This document shows, piece by piece, positions 50,927-60,260 of a stretch of DNA of 64,000 bases. A program made the translations under genes and the position numbers. The number at the start of each line of letters is the position of its first letter. Positions within the stretch are counted from its first letter, which is position 1. The notes under the pieces are model-generated. The model did no database searches. It was not told the DNA's origin and saw nothing but the letters and a program-made list of their open reading frames with translations. The DNA comes from an uncultured Alphaproteobacteria bacterium (lineage in GTDB: Bacteria; Pseudomonadota; Alphaproteobacteria; RF32; CAG-239): contig CAKQNT010000001.1 in the NCBI GenBank assembly GCA_934255405.1, positions 1 through 64,000 of the forward strand, read 5' to 3'.

Positions 50927-52498
50927 ATGCCGAAAACAGGTTTAAAAACTTTTGTTTACAGCTTTTCCGTATCTCTGTTTGCGATTTTTGCCGCTAACGG
51001 AGTATATTGGCATGAACACAAACGCCCCTCTCAAGAGCCTAAAATATCAGATAAAAACATTATGTTGTTTCTTAAATCAGAGCAGGCAAACCCCTCTAAA
51101 ACTGCCGCTCCGGTAAAGAAAATTGCGCTAAATGTTTTGCCGGATCTTAAACCGGCACCCGATGATGATATAATCATGGCTGATATCGGGCTGGAAGAAT
51201 CAGAACTACTGGAAATTCCGCTGGAAATTGAATTGCCACCAGCTAAGCCGGTGCGCAAAGCTCCGCAACCACCAATGATGTTGGCCGAAAACAAAGTTTC
51301 TGAGCCGCTTAAAATTGCAGAGCACCCCAAGTCCAAGGTTGAGGCTGTGGTGATACCACTGCAGGCTCCGGAGATTGCCGACATTAGCCAACCTGTCGCC
51401 GTCAAAGCGCCAGAAACCACAATCGAGCCAAAATCAGCTGCTCCCACATCGCAACCATTGCTGATGGCCGCAGCCGACGAGCCGATACCGTTGTTGCCGA
51501 TTGAAAAAAGCTCCGACGAACTGGCGCAAAGCGTTACAAAAGTCAGAATCGGCTCAGTTGATGACTTGAATCAGGTGGCTTTGGCCGATAAGAGCATTCC
51601 AGTTCACAGTATGATAAAAGACAAGCCGGAGGAAAGCACGGCAGAAAGTGCAAAACCGCAGGCCAAGTGGCAAAGCATGGCTGATAAGACCGCGGCAGAA
51701 TCCCCGTGGGTGGTAGCAAAGGCCGATGGCGCGCTCAAAAACGGCAGGCTGGCAGATGAGGCTTATTATCAAAAAGAAAACGCTGAAATTCAAAGCGCCT
51801 TAAATCCGCAGCAACAGAGCGGCAATGAAGTTAAAATTGCTTCGGAAACAGTTAAAAATCTGCTTATTCCTATTCCGGAAGATATTTTGAATGATGAGAA
51901 CTTAACTCCTCAACTTTCTTATTCGCCCCAAAACAAGCCTGAACCTGAGGAAAAACAGCTGACGGAAGTTAAGCCGGCAGAGCTAAAACTTGACAGCGAG
52001 GAAAGTCGAAAAAACAAACTGCTTTCTTCGTTGAACTCGATATTTTCCTCCTCTCCAAAGCCCAAAGAGACCAAGTCGGCGGCTGAAGCCCCCAATTTAT
52101 TGTCGGAAATTCGCAAAAAGTTCCAAAAGCCAAGCGCCGTCGGAAAGATTATGCCAACCGAAATGCGCTTATCATTCCAGCCCAACCGCGCCGAAATATC
52201 CGGACAAACGCTACGCTGGATTCAGGCTTTTGCCGCACGAGCGGCCGACAACCAGAATATGACCATTGAAATCCGCATTGATGGCACCGCCGCAATGGAT
52301 TTGCAGCAAAAGAGACTTAACCTGCTACACAACATTTTAACCGATAAAGGAGTTGAATACAGCAAAATAAACACGGTATTTACTCAAAGAGAGCCCAACT
52401 CTTTTATCATCAAAACAATTACTCACAACCCCATAGCCCAAAGAAGGAGCAATGAAAATATAAACAGAGCCGCAGACGGGTATTATCAGCAATGGTAA
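50927..52498 (+). CDS. Membrane-anchored protein with OmpA-like C-terminal domain
   Basis: A 523-residue protein from ATG 50927, with AGAGGGG 8 bases upstream. One N-terminal membrane helix (about 8-25), then a 370-residue Pro/Glu/Ala/Lys-rich region that could stretch across the periplasm, and at about 425-510 a domain with the OmpA/MotB outline: MRLSFQPNRAEISGQTLRWI, MTIEIRIDG, QQKRLNLLHNILTDKGVE. OmpA-like domains bind peptidoglycan diaminopimelate through conserved Asp and Arg; here the loop is shortened, so binding is uncertain. It heads the pil operon, 86 bases before the PilL-like gene. IncI plasmids have no such gene at this place as far as I recall. Confidence 0.75.
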   Translation: MPKTGLKTFVYSFSVSLFAIFAANGVYWHEHKRPSQEPKISDKNIMLFLKSEQANPSKTAAPVKKIALNVLPDLKPAPDDDIIMADIGLEESELLEIPLEIELPPAKPVRKAPQPPMMLAENKVSEPLKIAEHPKSKVEAVVIPLQAPEIADISQPVAVKAPETTIEPKSAAPTSQPLLMAAADEPIPLLPIEKSSDELAQSVTKVRIGSVDDLNQVALADKSIPVHSMIKDKPEESTAESAKPQAKWQSMADKTAAESPWVVAKADGALKNGRLADEAYYQKENAEIQSALNPQQQSGNEVKIASETVKNLLIPIPEDILNDENLTPQLSYSPQNKPEPEEKQLTEVKPAELKLDSEESRKNKLLSSLNSIFSSSPKPKETKSAAEAPNLLSEIRKKFQKPSAVGKIMPTEMRLSFQPNRAEISGQTLRWIQAFAARAADNQNMTIEIRIDGTAAMDLQQKRLNLLHNILTDKGVEYSKINTVFTQREPNSFIIKTITHNPIAQRRSNENINRAADGYYQQW

Positions 52499-52584
52499 TA
52501 AGTATAGCGCGGCGCTTGATTATTTAATTTTCAGTATGTATGATAGGAAAAACAATGACAAAATCTAATCCGAGGATTGCAGAA

Positions 52585-53241
52585 ATGAACCAGAAAACAT
52601 GGAAAAGCACATCTCTGATAGCGGCACTTTTGGTAGCCGGATGCAGCACTCACGCAACAAGCAGCCCTTATGACGGCAATTCTCCTATACCTCAAGATAT
52701 GGTATTAGAGCAGCCGGCTCCGGCGACAAATGTGACCACAGCCTCCGGCAAGGAGCTGATTAGCTATCGAGAAACCGCCGCGGACTACCGCGAATATGGC
52801 GAGCGTATGCCTACGGATCAGGATATTGTCAACTCCGGAGCCGGAAGCAATATGTCAGCCTCTATTCCGCCAACCATTGATGAGGAAGTTGCGGATTATG
52901 AAAACGAGGTAAATGCCGCCATTAATGAGGGCAGCAGCGATGACAGCTCGGCGCAGTCTTCCGGCGAGGATCCGGTTGAAGACTGGCTGGCTGAGGAAGG
53001 CAGCACGCTTAAAGGGTTGTTGACAGACTGGAGCGAGCGCGCCGGCTGGAGATTGATTTGGAACAGCAACCGCAACTACACACTGGCTGCCGGCGCAATG
53101 TTCCGCGGCAGATTTGCCGATGTAAGCTCGGCTTTAATCAGAACATTTGCCAGAGCCAGACCGGCTCCGGTTGCCACTTTTTATAAAGGAAACAGAGTCT
53201 TAGTTGTTGAGACCATGGAGGATGAGAATGCGTATGACTAA
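52585..53241 (+). CDS. pilL: PilL-like lipoprotein with TcpQ-type domain
   Basis: A 218-residue lipoprotein (start ATG 52585 with GAGG upstream; 52555 and 52540 are in-frame alternatives giving a longer n-region). Lipobox LVAGC near residue 18. A polar linker leads to a C-terminal TcpQ domain at about 140-215: LLTDWSERAGWRLIWNSNRN, AGAMFRGRFADVSSALI and a final VLVVE. TcpQ/PilL proteins are pilotins or partners of the pilus secretin. The stop overlaps the secretin start by 14 bases, consistent with a 1:1 partnership. Confidence 0.85.
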   Translation: MNQKTWKSTSLIAALLVAGCSTHATSSPYDGNSPIPQDMVLEQPAPATNVTTASGKELISYRETAADYREYGERMPTDQDIVNSGAGSNMSASIPPTIDEEVADYENEVNAAINEGSSDDSSAQSSGEDPVEDWLAEEGSTLKGLLTDWSERAGWRLIWNSNRNYTLAAGAMFRGRFADVSSALIRTFARARPAPVATFYKGNRVLVVETMEDENAYD

Positions 53242-54829
53242 TTGGAAAAAAATCGGACTTGGAATGCTTGTTGCGGCGTTCGCAGCCTCCTGCTCGATTT
53301 CCACAAATATGGATGCAACAATTGAGCGTGAGGTAGAAACTGCCACCCGCATGAAAGAAGAGGCCAAAGCGCCGACTGTTGTTGCCAATCAGGATTTGAT
53401 TAAGGTAAAAGACGAGATTTGGCTTGGTGATTCAAGTGAAATCGAATATGAAGGCGCCCCGATACCGGCTTATTTGGAAGGCAAGAACGGCATCACCTTG
53501 GTGAGCAACCGCCCGATTACCTTGTTTGAAATCGGCGATATGATTAACAAAACCACCTCGCTGGGCGTGCGCTATGCTCCCCAGCTGGAAGCAGATGTAA
53601 AATCTAAAGGAGCTGCCAACAAACCTACTGTTGACAGCGTAAACAGCGATTGGGCAGAACCGGATAAAATGCTGGTTTCTTATCAGGGTCCTTTGAGCGG
53701 ATTGCTGAATGAAGTGTCTTCTCGTTTTGGAATCTGGTGGAAGTATGAGAACAAAGAGATTCACTTCTACAAGTTCGTTACCAGAACCTTTGTTGTATAT
53801 AGCCTGCCAAGTAAACCGAATTTGTCGGTTAACGTCGGCGGCAGCCAGAGCGGAGGCGGCGGAAGTTCCTCCATCAGTATGAGCAGCTCGATTGAGGTTG
53901 AGATGTGGGGCAACTTTGAAAAAAGTATCTCTTCAATGATAAGCGATGGAGCAAAACTCACGATGTCGCCGGCTGACGGAACCATCACGCTGACCGCTAC
54001 TCCGAACGATATTAAGAAAGTTGCAAAATACATTAACGAGCAAAATGTTCGTTTGTCTCGTCAGGTTGCCATCAGCGTAAAGATTTTGCAGGTTTCGATT
54101 ACAGATACAGACGACTACGGACTTGATCTGAAAGCAACTTTTGGCGACGGCGTTACCAGTATCGGCGTCACAGGCTCTACCAGCGTAAGCTCTGCGGCCA
54201 GCGCCGGCAATACCATCACTTGGGGTATTCTGAAAGACAAATGGACGGCCGACGCGGCGGTAAAAGCGCTTTCTCAGCGCAACAACACCAGTTTGGTTAC
54301 CAGCGGCACGGTTACAACTTTGAACAACAAACCGGCACCAATTCAGGTTACACAAAAGCAGAACTACATTGCAGAAATGACCAAGACCAACAGTGGAACC
54401 GACGGCACAAACTATGATATTTCGGTTACGACCGAAGAAGTTGAGACCGGATTCACACTTGATGTTTTGCCACGAATTTTGGAGCATGGTCGTCTGCTGG
54501 TTATGTTCAACATGACATTGTCTGACCTGTTGTCACTGGATAAAGTTGAGTTCGGCGCCTCCAGCGAGAACCAATATATTCAGAATCCGAAGATTGAATC
54601 TAGAGCATTTACCCAAGAAGTGGCTATGACCTCCGGAGAATCTTTAATTTTGACAGGTTATGAGCGCGTAAACAGCTCAACCACCAAGGAAGGCACCGGC
54701 TCAGCCGAAAACTCTTTGCTTGGCGGCTCAGCTAAAGCTCAAAAAGAACGCAGTGTTTTGGTTATTATCCTGACACCGATTGTATTGGAATCTCCGCTGT
54801 CACCGGAAGCCAGAATGTCAATGAATTAG
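53228..54829 (+). CDS. pilN: PilN-family type IVb pilus secretin, lipoprotein
   Basis: A 533-residue protein from ATG 53228, 7 bases after GGAGG. Lipobox AASC near residue 19. N0 domain at about 85-190 (RPITLFEIGDMINKTTSLG), a Gly/Ser-rich stretch near 205-215, an N1-type domain (about 225-290) and the secretin core from 290 to 525, with IQVTQKQNYIAEM, VTTEEVETGFTLDVLPRIL, ESRAFTQEVAMTSGESLILTGYE and the closing VLVIILTPIVLESP. This forms the outer-membrane gate for the pilus. Length is normal for PilN/BfpB-type secretins. Confidence 0.95.
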   Translation: MRMTNWKKIGLGMLVAAFAASCSISTNMDATIEREVETATRMKEEAKAPTVVANQDLIKVKDEIWLGDSSEIEYEGAPIPAYLEGKNGITLVSNRPITLFEIGDMINKTTSLGVRYAPQLEADVKSKGAANKPTVDSVNSDWAEPDKMLVSYQGPLSGLLNEVSSRFGIWWKYENKEIHFYKFVTRTFVVYSLPSKPNLSVNVGGSQSGGGGSSSISMSSSIEVEMWGNFEKSISSMISDGAKLTMSPADGTITLTATPNDIKKVAKYINEQNVRLSRQVAISVKILQVSITDTDDYGLDLKATFGDGVTSIGVTGSTSVSSAASAGNTITWGILKDKWTADAAVKALSQRNNTSLVTSGTVTTLNNKPAPIQVTQKQNYIAEMTKTNSGTDGTNYDISVTTEEVETGFTLDVLPRILEHGRLLVMFNMTLSDLLSLDKVEFGASSENQYIQNPKIESRAFTQEVAMTSGESLILTGYERVNSSTTKEGTGSAENSLLGGSAKAQKERSVLVIILTPIVLESPLSPEARMSMN

Positions 54830-54839
54830 GAGAACCACA

Positions 54840-56117
54840 GTGCTTGAAGAAGCCAAACTGTTAGATGATGATATAGACAACGGCTCAGCCAAAAAATCTT
54901 GGGGTTCATCCATTACCATTGATGGAGTGAGCTATGCCACAAGCCTGTTTTGGCAGCCGTTGCAAAATGCCAGCGACCCTTTTCAAGAAGTTGAAGAGGC
55001 GTCAGCCGGCGTTTTGGAAGGAGCCGACCTGTTTTGTATTAAGGGAGGCAAGGCTCCGCAGTTTGGTATCTGCGTTTCTCATGAGGGATATAAAAGCGGC
55101 GAAACGGTAGCCGCGGTTGCGTTGGCGACTTCGCTCTCCGACATCGGCTCGTTTATTGCGGTATTTAAGACCGCTGAGGGCTGGTGGTATACCTGTATTC
55201 GTAACGACATTATCTTGTCCGACGGCGATATGTTGTTCTTAAGCGAGGAAGAAGCCAAAGAACAGTTTTTATCTATGTTGGCTGTGCCGGATTGGGGCAA
55301 AAAAATTGCGCCCAAAGAATGGGAAATCGAAGACACGGAACAACTCGATTTGGCCGAAGTTTTGGCTAGAGGCGCAAAATCAAAGCTGCAAAAAATTAAG
55401 GCTTTGCGCGGAGGCAAACTGTTTGCCGTGATTGCGGTTTCGGCTGTGGTCGGTTTGTGGTTGCTCTCCAGCCTAGTGGACACCCTGTTTTTGACACCGA
55501 CCGTACGTCCGGTTGTTGTGCCAGTTAAACCGAAGGTAGTGCCCAAAGTAGAGCAAGTGGTAGAAGTTAAGCCGTGGGAAAAAGTGCCTAACCCCCAGCA
55601 GGTTATGAAAAACTGTTATCAGGGAATTGTGGCTCTGGATAAGATTTTGCCTCCAGGCTGGGCTATTGGAGCAATCAGTTGTAACAACGGCAGTGCCGCC
55701 ACCTCATGGGTTCGTAATGTCGGGCGCGTGGCATGGGCAAAAAAAGCTTTGGATGATTCCGGACTAAAATTTTCGGGCTATAGTTTTTCTTCCAACGGCT
55801 CAAGTTTGTCGGCAACTTTGGCTCTGGACAAGGCGGAAGAGCAATTGAGCCCGCCGCAAAAACGCGCGATAGAGCTCCGTGACGAATTGAACGATACATT
55901 TCAGAGTATCGGCGTGCCTATTGCGTTGTCTACCGAAACAACCAAATCGTCAACCGGCACGATTTATCAGATGATAAAATTTTCACTCAATTCCGAGTAC
56001 AATCCTTTGACATGGCTGGATTTGTTAACAAAATATTCAGGACTTGAGATTAAACTTATAACATATTCTCCAAACGACAAGATTTGGCATTACGAGGGGA
56101 CAATCTATGTTTTGTAA
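54840..56117 (+). CDS. pilO: PilO-family type IVb pilus assembly protein
   Basis: A 425-residue protein starting with GTG at 54840, 7 bases after AGGAG. A cytoplasmic domain of about 190 residues (SWGSSITIDGVSYATSLFWQ; GWWYTCIRNDIILSDGD) precedes one membrane helix near 198-222, then a periplasmic domain with two Cys (NCYQGIV; ISCNN). The domain order equals PilO of IncI thin pili and related accessory proteins, where it belongs to the inner-membrane platform. The gene overlaps pilP by 11 bases. Confidence 0.85.
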   Translation: MLEEAKLLDDDIDNGSAKKSWGSSITIDGVSYATSLFWQPLQNASDPFQEVEEASAGVLEGADLFCIKGGKAPQFGICVSHEGYKSGETVAAVALATSLSDIGSFIAVFKTAEGWWYTCIRNDIILSDGDMLFLSEEEAKEQFLSMLAVPDWGKKIAPKEWEIEDTEQLDLAEVLARGAKSKLQKIKALRGGKLFAVIAVSAVVGLWLLSSLVDTLFLTPTVRPVVVPVKPKVVPKVEQVVEVKPWEKVPNPQQVMKNCYQGIVALDKILPPGWAIGAISCNNGSAATSWVRNVGRVAWAKKALDDSGLKFSGYSFSSNGSSLSATLALDKAEEQLSPPQKRAIELRDELNDTFQSIGVPIALSTETTKSSTGTIYQMIKFSLNSEYNPLTWLDLLTKYSGLEIKLITYSPNDKIWHYEGTIYVL

Positions 56118-57426
56118 AATAAGAAATATTTTAAGCGTTTCCGCTTTGGCTTTGATGGTAACAGCAGGCAATAACAACCTGTATGCGCAAGGTGTTGTTA
56201 CCCTCTCGGAAGATGCCATGTTTGATGATAATGACAGCGCGCCGTCTGCAAGCGTGCCGGATAATGCACCACTGTTTGGCTCTGACAATGCAGCTCCGAC
56301 AGCGGCACCAAAAGTTGAGCCGAAGGCTGAACCGGCAGTTGAACCTGTCGCCGCAGCCGAGGTTCCGTCACCGATTATGCCGGCGTCTATGCTCAACCAA
56401 CCGGGGGCTGGCGTGGGAATTATAGGCACTAATGACAACGAAGAAATTGGTGATGAAGTCTTTTCTAAGATGTCTAATTTGGAAAAGCAAACGGCGTTGT
56501 TGAATCTTGAACTGCGCAGAGAGAAAGTTCAAAACGAAATTGAGGCTATCAAGAATCAGCGCAAACAGGCAATAATCCAAGAACAAGAAAAGGCCGAAGA
56601 GCAAAAGCGCAAAAAGATTGAATGGGAAAAAGAGCAAGAGCAAAAAGTTCTGCAAGAACAGCAGAAGTTGCGTGAGCTGGATATTAAATTTGAAACCGTG
56701 CGTCAGGAAAGACTGCTGAACTCTTACAAGAACGAGATGCTTACGGCTAATCAGGAATGGATTGCTCATGAAGGCGGTCTCTATCAGCAGATTGAGGATC
56801 TGAAAAAAGAAAAACAGGCGTTGTTGGAAGATACGCAGAATAAGCTGAAAAACATTAAAGCCAGCTTTGCTAATGCTGCTACTCAGGCCGACGAAACCGT
56901 TAATGCTTATAAAAAAGAAATCGGAACCCTGAAAGAGCAGATTAACACTCTAAACTCCAGAATTGAAGCACAAGAAAGAGAAATGGAAAGACGCAATCCG
57001 TTTGCCGATGGCGGAGTTGAGGACGGCGGTGCGGTTACGGCATCACAAGCTGCTGATGCTATTGTTCCGGAGTTGAAACTGCAGAATATGTATGCGGTTA
57101 TGGAAATTCGCGGACAAAATGGAGAGTTGATTGCCAAACTGATTAATCAGGACGGCACACCTTTCTATGTTAAAAAAGGCACAGCACTGCAAAGCGGACA
57201 TATCATCGATGACATCACCTCGACTTATGTTCGGGCAGAAAAGAACGGTATAAAAGATTATTTATACTTTGCGGCCGGCGGAATTTTGCCTCTGGAACAG
57301 CCGAAAACAACAATTACTCCTGATTTGCCGGCGGCAGAGACTGTCAAAAACACGGCTCCGGCCAAACAGGGTTTTGTAGCCAGCAACGGAATTCCGGGAT
57401 TGGGACAATCAATGATGGCCAGATAA
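56107..57426 (+). CDS. pilP: PilP-family type IVb pilus assembly protein
   Basis: A 439-residue exported protein, much longer than the usual PilP of about 150 residues. Signal peptide ends YAQG; then an acidic Ala/Pro region (30-100), a long coiled coil from 120 to 295 rich in Glu/Lys/Gln, and a PilP/GspC-type domain at about 325-400 (NMYAVMEIRGQNGELIAKLI; GTALQSGHIIDDIT). The coiled coil is an added spacer that could bridge to the secretin over a wider periplasm. pilQ follows after 3 bases. Confidence 0.85.
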   Translation: MFCKIRNILSVSALALMVTAGNNNLYAQGVVTLSEDAMFDDNDSAPSASVPDNAPLFGSDNAAPTAAPKVEPKAEPAVEPVAAAEVPSPIMPASMLNQPGAGVGIIGTNDNEEIGDEVFSKMSNLEKQTALLNLELRREKVQNEIEAIKNQRKQAIIQEQEKAEEQKRKKIEWEKEQEQKVLQEQQKLRELDIKFETVRQERLLNSYKNEMLTANQEWIAHEGGLYQQIEDLKKEKQALLEDTQNKLKNIKASFANAATQADETVNAYKKEIGTLKEQINTLNSRIEAQEREMERRNPFADGGVEDGGAVTASQAADAIVPELKLQNMYAVMEIRGQNGELIAKLINQDGTPFYVKKGTALQSGHIIDDITSTYVRAEKNGIKDYLYFAAGGILPLEQPKTTITPDLPAAETVKNTAPAKQGFVASNGIPGLGQSMMAR

Positions 57427-57429
57427 ACC

Positions 57430-59115
57430 ATGGCAGAAGCGGAAGAAGAGAAACAAAACGGTAATATCGAGCAGACGGCATCAGACACAACAGCTGGTGC
57501 CGCCGCTGAATCTTTGGCGTCAAGCAAAGCTGAAGGTGAAAAAAAATCTTCTATTGTCGAAACTTATTTCTCTAACGGCAACCGCCTGTTGACTTTGCAG
57601 GGATCTTCGCTGGTTATTAATGACGATACCAGACGTTTGTTGGCTCTGTTTTCAGACGGGCGTTTTCTGGTGGTTGAGAGCCACAAATTTGATGGCCGCG
57701 TCTTGAGCTTTGAGGTTTTGGCCAGAAAAAAACGCTTGGCTATTCTGAAACCAACCTATGTTTCCCAAAATGAAATTAATGCCATATACAGTATCGGTGA
57801 GCGCGCTCAAGCTGAAGTTGACGTACGCGAGGATAGCGAACTTGACCAGCTGCAAATGCAGAAGGACTTTGTCAATGTGATTGCCCGCGCGGCAGCGCAA
57901 AAGGTTTCCGATGTGCACGTTATTGTGGCAGACAGCACCCAAATTATGTTCCGTATTAACGGTATGATGACCACTGAGATGGAATATAACAAAGACTGGG
58001 GTGAATCTTTTGTCCGCGCGGCGTTTGCCTCAGCCGATGTATCGGACTCCAACTATGCACAAAATGAGTTTCAGGGCGCACAAAAACTGGGCTCCACCCC
58101 TCTGCGCGGTTCTAAAGGTAAGTTGATGCTGCCGCACAATGTGTTGGCTATTCGTTTGCAGTTTAACCCGATTGCGTTTGGTTCGCAATATTTGGTTATG
58201 CGTCTGCTGTATGCCGATGACAACCCTGATGGCTCGGGCGATTTGGCCAGTTTGGGATTTGGCGAGTTTGAAGAAAACTTGTTCTATCGTCTGCGCGCCG
58301 TTCCGGTGGGGCTGAATATTATTGCCGGACCGACCGGCTCCGGAAAATCTACAACACTGCAAAGAAATATGATTAAACTTTTGCAGGAGAAGAATTACGA
58401 AATTAACCTGATTACGGTGGAAGACCCGCCGGAGTATCCTATTCCCGGTGCGCGCCAAATGCCGGTGACAAACGCCAACACCGAAGAAGAAAAAGATGAA
58501 CAATTTACTAAAGCGCTGTCTGCGGCTTTGCGTTCTGACCCTGATGTTATGATGGTCGGCGAGGTGCGCTCACTATCAGCAGCGCAACTGACATTTAAGG
58601 GCGCGCTGTCCGGACACGGTGTTTGGACAACCCTGCACGCCAACTCTGCACCGGCAATTTTGATGCGTCTGCGCGATATGGGTGTTGAGACATTTAAGCT
58701 GCTGGATCCGGAACTGATAAAAGGCCTGATTTCGCAGCGTTTGTTCCGCAAGCTCTGCCCGCATTGCCGGATTTCCGTAAAAGAGCGACTGAATGATCTT
58801 TCGGTACAGCGGCTTAAGGTTGCACTGGGCGATTTTGGGGTGGAAAATACTTATGTCCGCGGTCCGGGGTGCAAATATTGCGGCAATACAGGCATTAAAG
58901 GCCGAATGAGCGTGCCGGAGATAGTTTTGCCCGATGCAATGTTTTTGGAGCTGATGATTAAAGGCGAAACCCGCAAAGCGATTGATTATTGGACCAGCGA
59001 CCTTAACGGCAGAACGCTTAAAGAAGCCGCAATTGAGCGCATGCTCAAAGGATTGATTGATCTTGATGAAGTCGAGCGCTGGTGCGGATTGATGGATCAG
59101 CGACCGGTATACTAG
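57430..59115 (+). CDS. pilQ: PilQ-family pilus assembly ATPase (GspE/PilB type)
   Basis: A 561-residue cytoplasmic ATPase. Walker A GPTGSGKST lies near residues 300-308, the Asp box VEDPPEYPIPGARQ near 335, Walker B LRSDPDVMMVGEVRS near 370 and the His box TTLHAN near 400. A four-cysteine zinc site follows (CPHC near 443 and CKYC near 477), typical of GspE/PilB. The N-terminal 150 residues are an N1-type domain diverged from the family. It extends the pilus and is distinct from the VirB11 at 20.5 kb. Translation is closely linked to pilP and pilR. Confidence 0.95.
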   Translation: MAEAEEEKQNGNIEQTASDTTAGAAAESLASSKAEGEKKSSIVETYFSNGNRLLTLQGSSLVINDDTRRLLALFSDGRFLVVESHKFDGRVLSFEVLARKKRLAILKPTYVSQNEINAIYSIGERAQAEVDVREDSELDQLQMQKDFVNVIARAAAQKVSDVHVIVADSTQIMFRINGMMTTEMEYNKDWGESFVRAAFASADVSDSNYAQNEFQGAQKLGSTPLRGSKGKLMLPHNVLAIRLQFNPIAFGSQYLVMRLLYADDNPDGSGDLASLGFGEFEENLFYRLRAVPVGLNIIAGPTGSGKSTTLQRNMIKLLQEKNYEINLITVEDPPEYPIPGARQMPVTNANTEEEKDEQFTKALSAALRSDPDVMMVGEVRSLSAAQLTFKGALSGHGVWTTLHANSAPAILMRLRDMGVETFKLLDPELIKGLISQRLFRKLCPHCRISVKERLNDLSVQRLKVALGDFGVENTYVRGPGCKYCGNTGIKGRMSVPEIVLPDAMFLELMIKGETRKAIDYWTSDLNGRTLKEAAIERMLKGLIDLDEVERWCGLMDQRPVY

Positions 59116-59125
59116 GAGTAAGATG

Positions 59126-60259
59126 ATGGCAGAAGATAAGATTAAAAGAAAACCCAAATCTTTGCAAAATGCGATGATAAAACTTAATGTCATCGAGGAA
59201 TATTATGCCAAAATGATTATCATCTTCTCTAACAAGGTGCGACTGAAAATGTATCGCAAAATTGCCTCGTTAATGAAGAACCGTTTCTCCCTGATGGACG
59301 CGTTGGATATGTTGCATGACGGCGCCAGCAACGGAGGCAAAAACCCCGGCGAGCCGCTGGCAATTGCTATTGCCGCATGGGGCAAGGCCTTGAACAATGG
59401 TAAAACATTTTCTGATGCGCTTAAGGGCTGGGCGCCGGCACGAGAAAGGCTTATGCTTTCGGTTGGCGATGTGTCCGATTTGGAGAGCGCTCTTCTGAAC
59501 CTGATTAAGGTTACCGAGGGTTCTACCAAGATGATACGTCCGATTATCGGGGCGATTGCCTACCCGAGCTTTTTGATGATGATGTCTGTATTGATTATTT
59601 ATGCCATCGGCGTTTATATGGTGCCACCAATGATTGATGCCGCGCCTAATGTAGTTTGGCATGGTATGGCGCGAGATTTGGTAAATTTATCCGACTGGAT
59701 TAAAGACAATTGGCTGATAGCCTTTTTGTCCTTGCCGGTGATAATGGCAGTAATATATTTTACAATCGGTATCTGGACTGGCAAAATCCGCGCCTATTTT
59801 GACTGCATTCCGCCATGGTCTTTGTATAAGGTATTTACCGGCATCAGCTGGTTGCTGGCTTTGTCGGCGTTGGTAAAAGGCGGCACGCCGGTTTCTACGG
59901 CTATGCGCGCGTTGCGGAGAGATGCCAGCAGATATTTGCGCGAACGCATTGATAAGACACTGGTCTTTATTAATAACGGTGACAACCTCGGGCAAGCACT
60001 GGCCAAAACCGGACTTAATTTTCCGGATAAAGAAATTATTGGCGACCTTAAAATTTATTCTGAGTTGGATAACTTTGAAGAGGCTTTGGATAATCTGGCT
60101 AATGATTGGTTGGAAGAATCCGTATATATGATTGAAGAGAAAGCCGGAATCTTAAACATGGTTGCCCTATTGGCTATCGGCGGTGTTATTGCTTGGGCGG
60201 TTATGGGCACATTTGAAATGCAAGACCAAATTACCAGCGGCATGGGAGGCGGAGCTTAA
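59126..60259 (+). CDS. pilR: PilR-family inner-membrane platform protein (GspF type)
   Basis: A 377-residue protein; ATG 59126 is 7 bases from AGGAG, ATG 59123 only 4. GspF/PilC-type repeats: a first helical domain with FYS-like segments (VRLKMYRKIASLMKNRFSLM), membrane helices near 150-175, 195-220 and 350-370, and the second domain with VYKVFTGISWLLALSALVKGG. It anchors the ATPase at the membrane. One base separates its stop from the next start. Confidence 0.9.
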   Translation: MAEDKIKRKPKSLQNAMIKLNVIEEYYAKMIIIFSNKVRLKMYRKIASLMKNRFSLMDALDMLHDGASNGGKNPGEPLAIAIAAWGKALNNGKTFSDALKGWAPARERLMLSVGDVSDLESALLNLIKVTEGSTKMIRPIIGAIAYPSFLMMMSVLIIYAIGVYMVPPMIDAAPNVVWHGMARDLVNLSDWIKDNWLIAFLSLPVIMAVIYFTIGIWTGKIRAYFDCIPPWSLYKVFTGISWLLALSALVKGGTPVSTAMRALRRDASRYLRERIDKTLVFINNGDNLGQALAKTGLNFPDKEIIGDLKIYSELDNFEEALDNLANDWLEESVYMIEEKAGILNMVALLAIGGVIAWAVMGTFEMQDQITSGMGGGA

Positions 60260-60260
60260 G

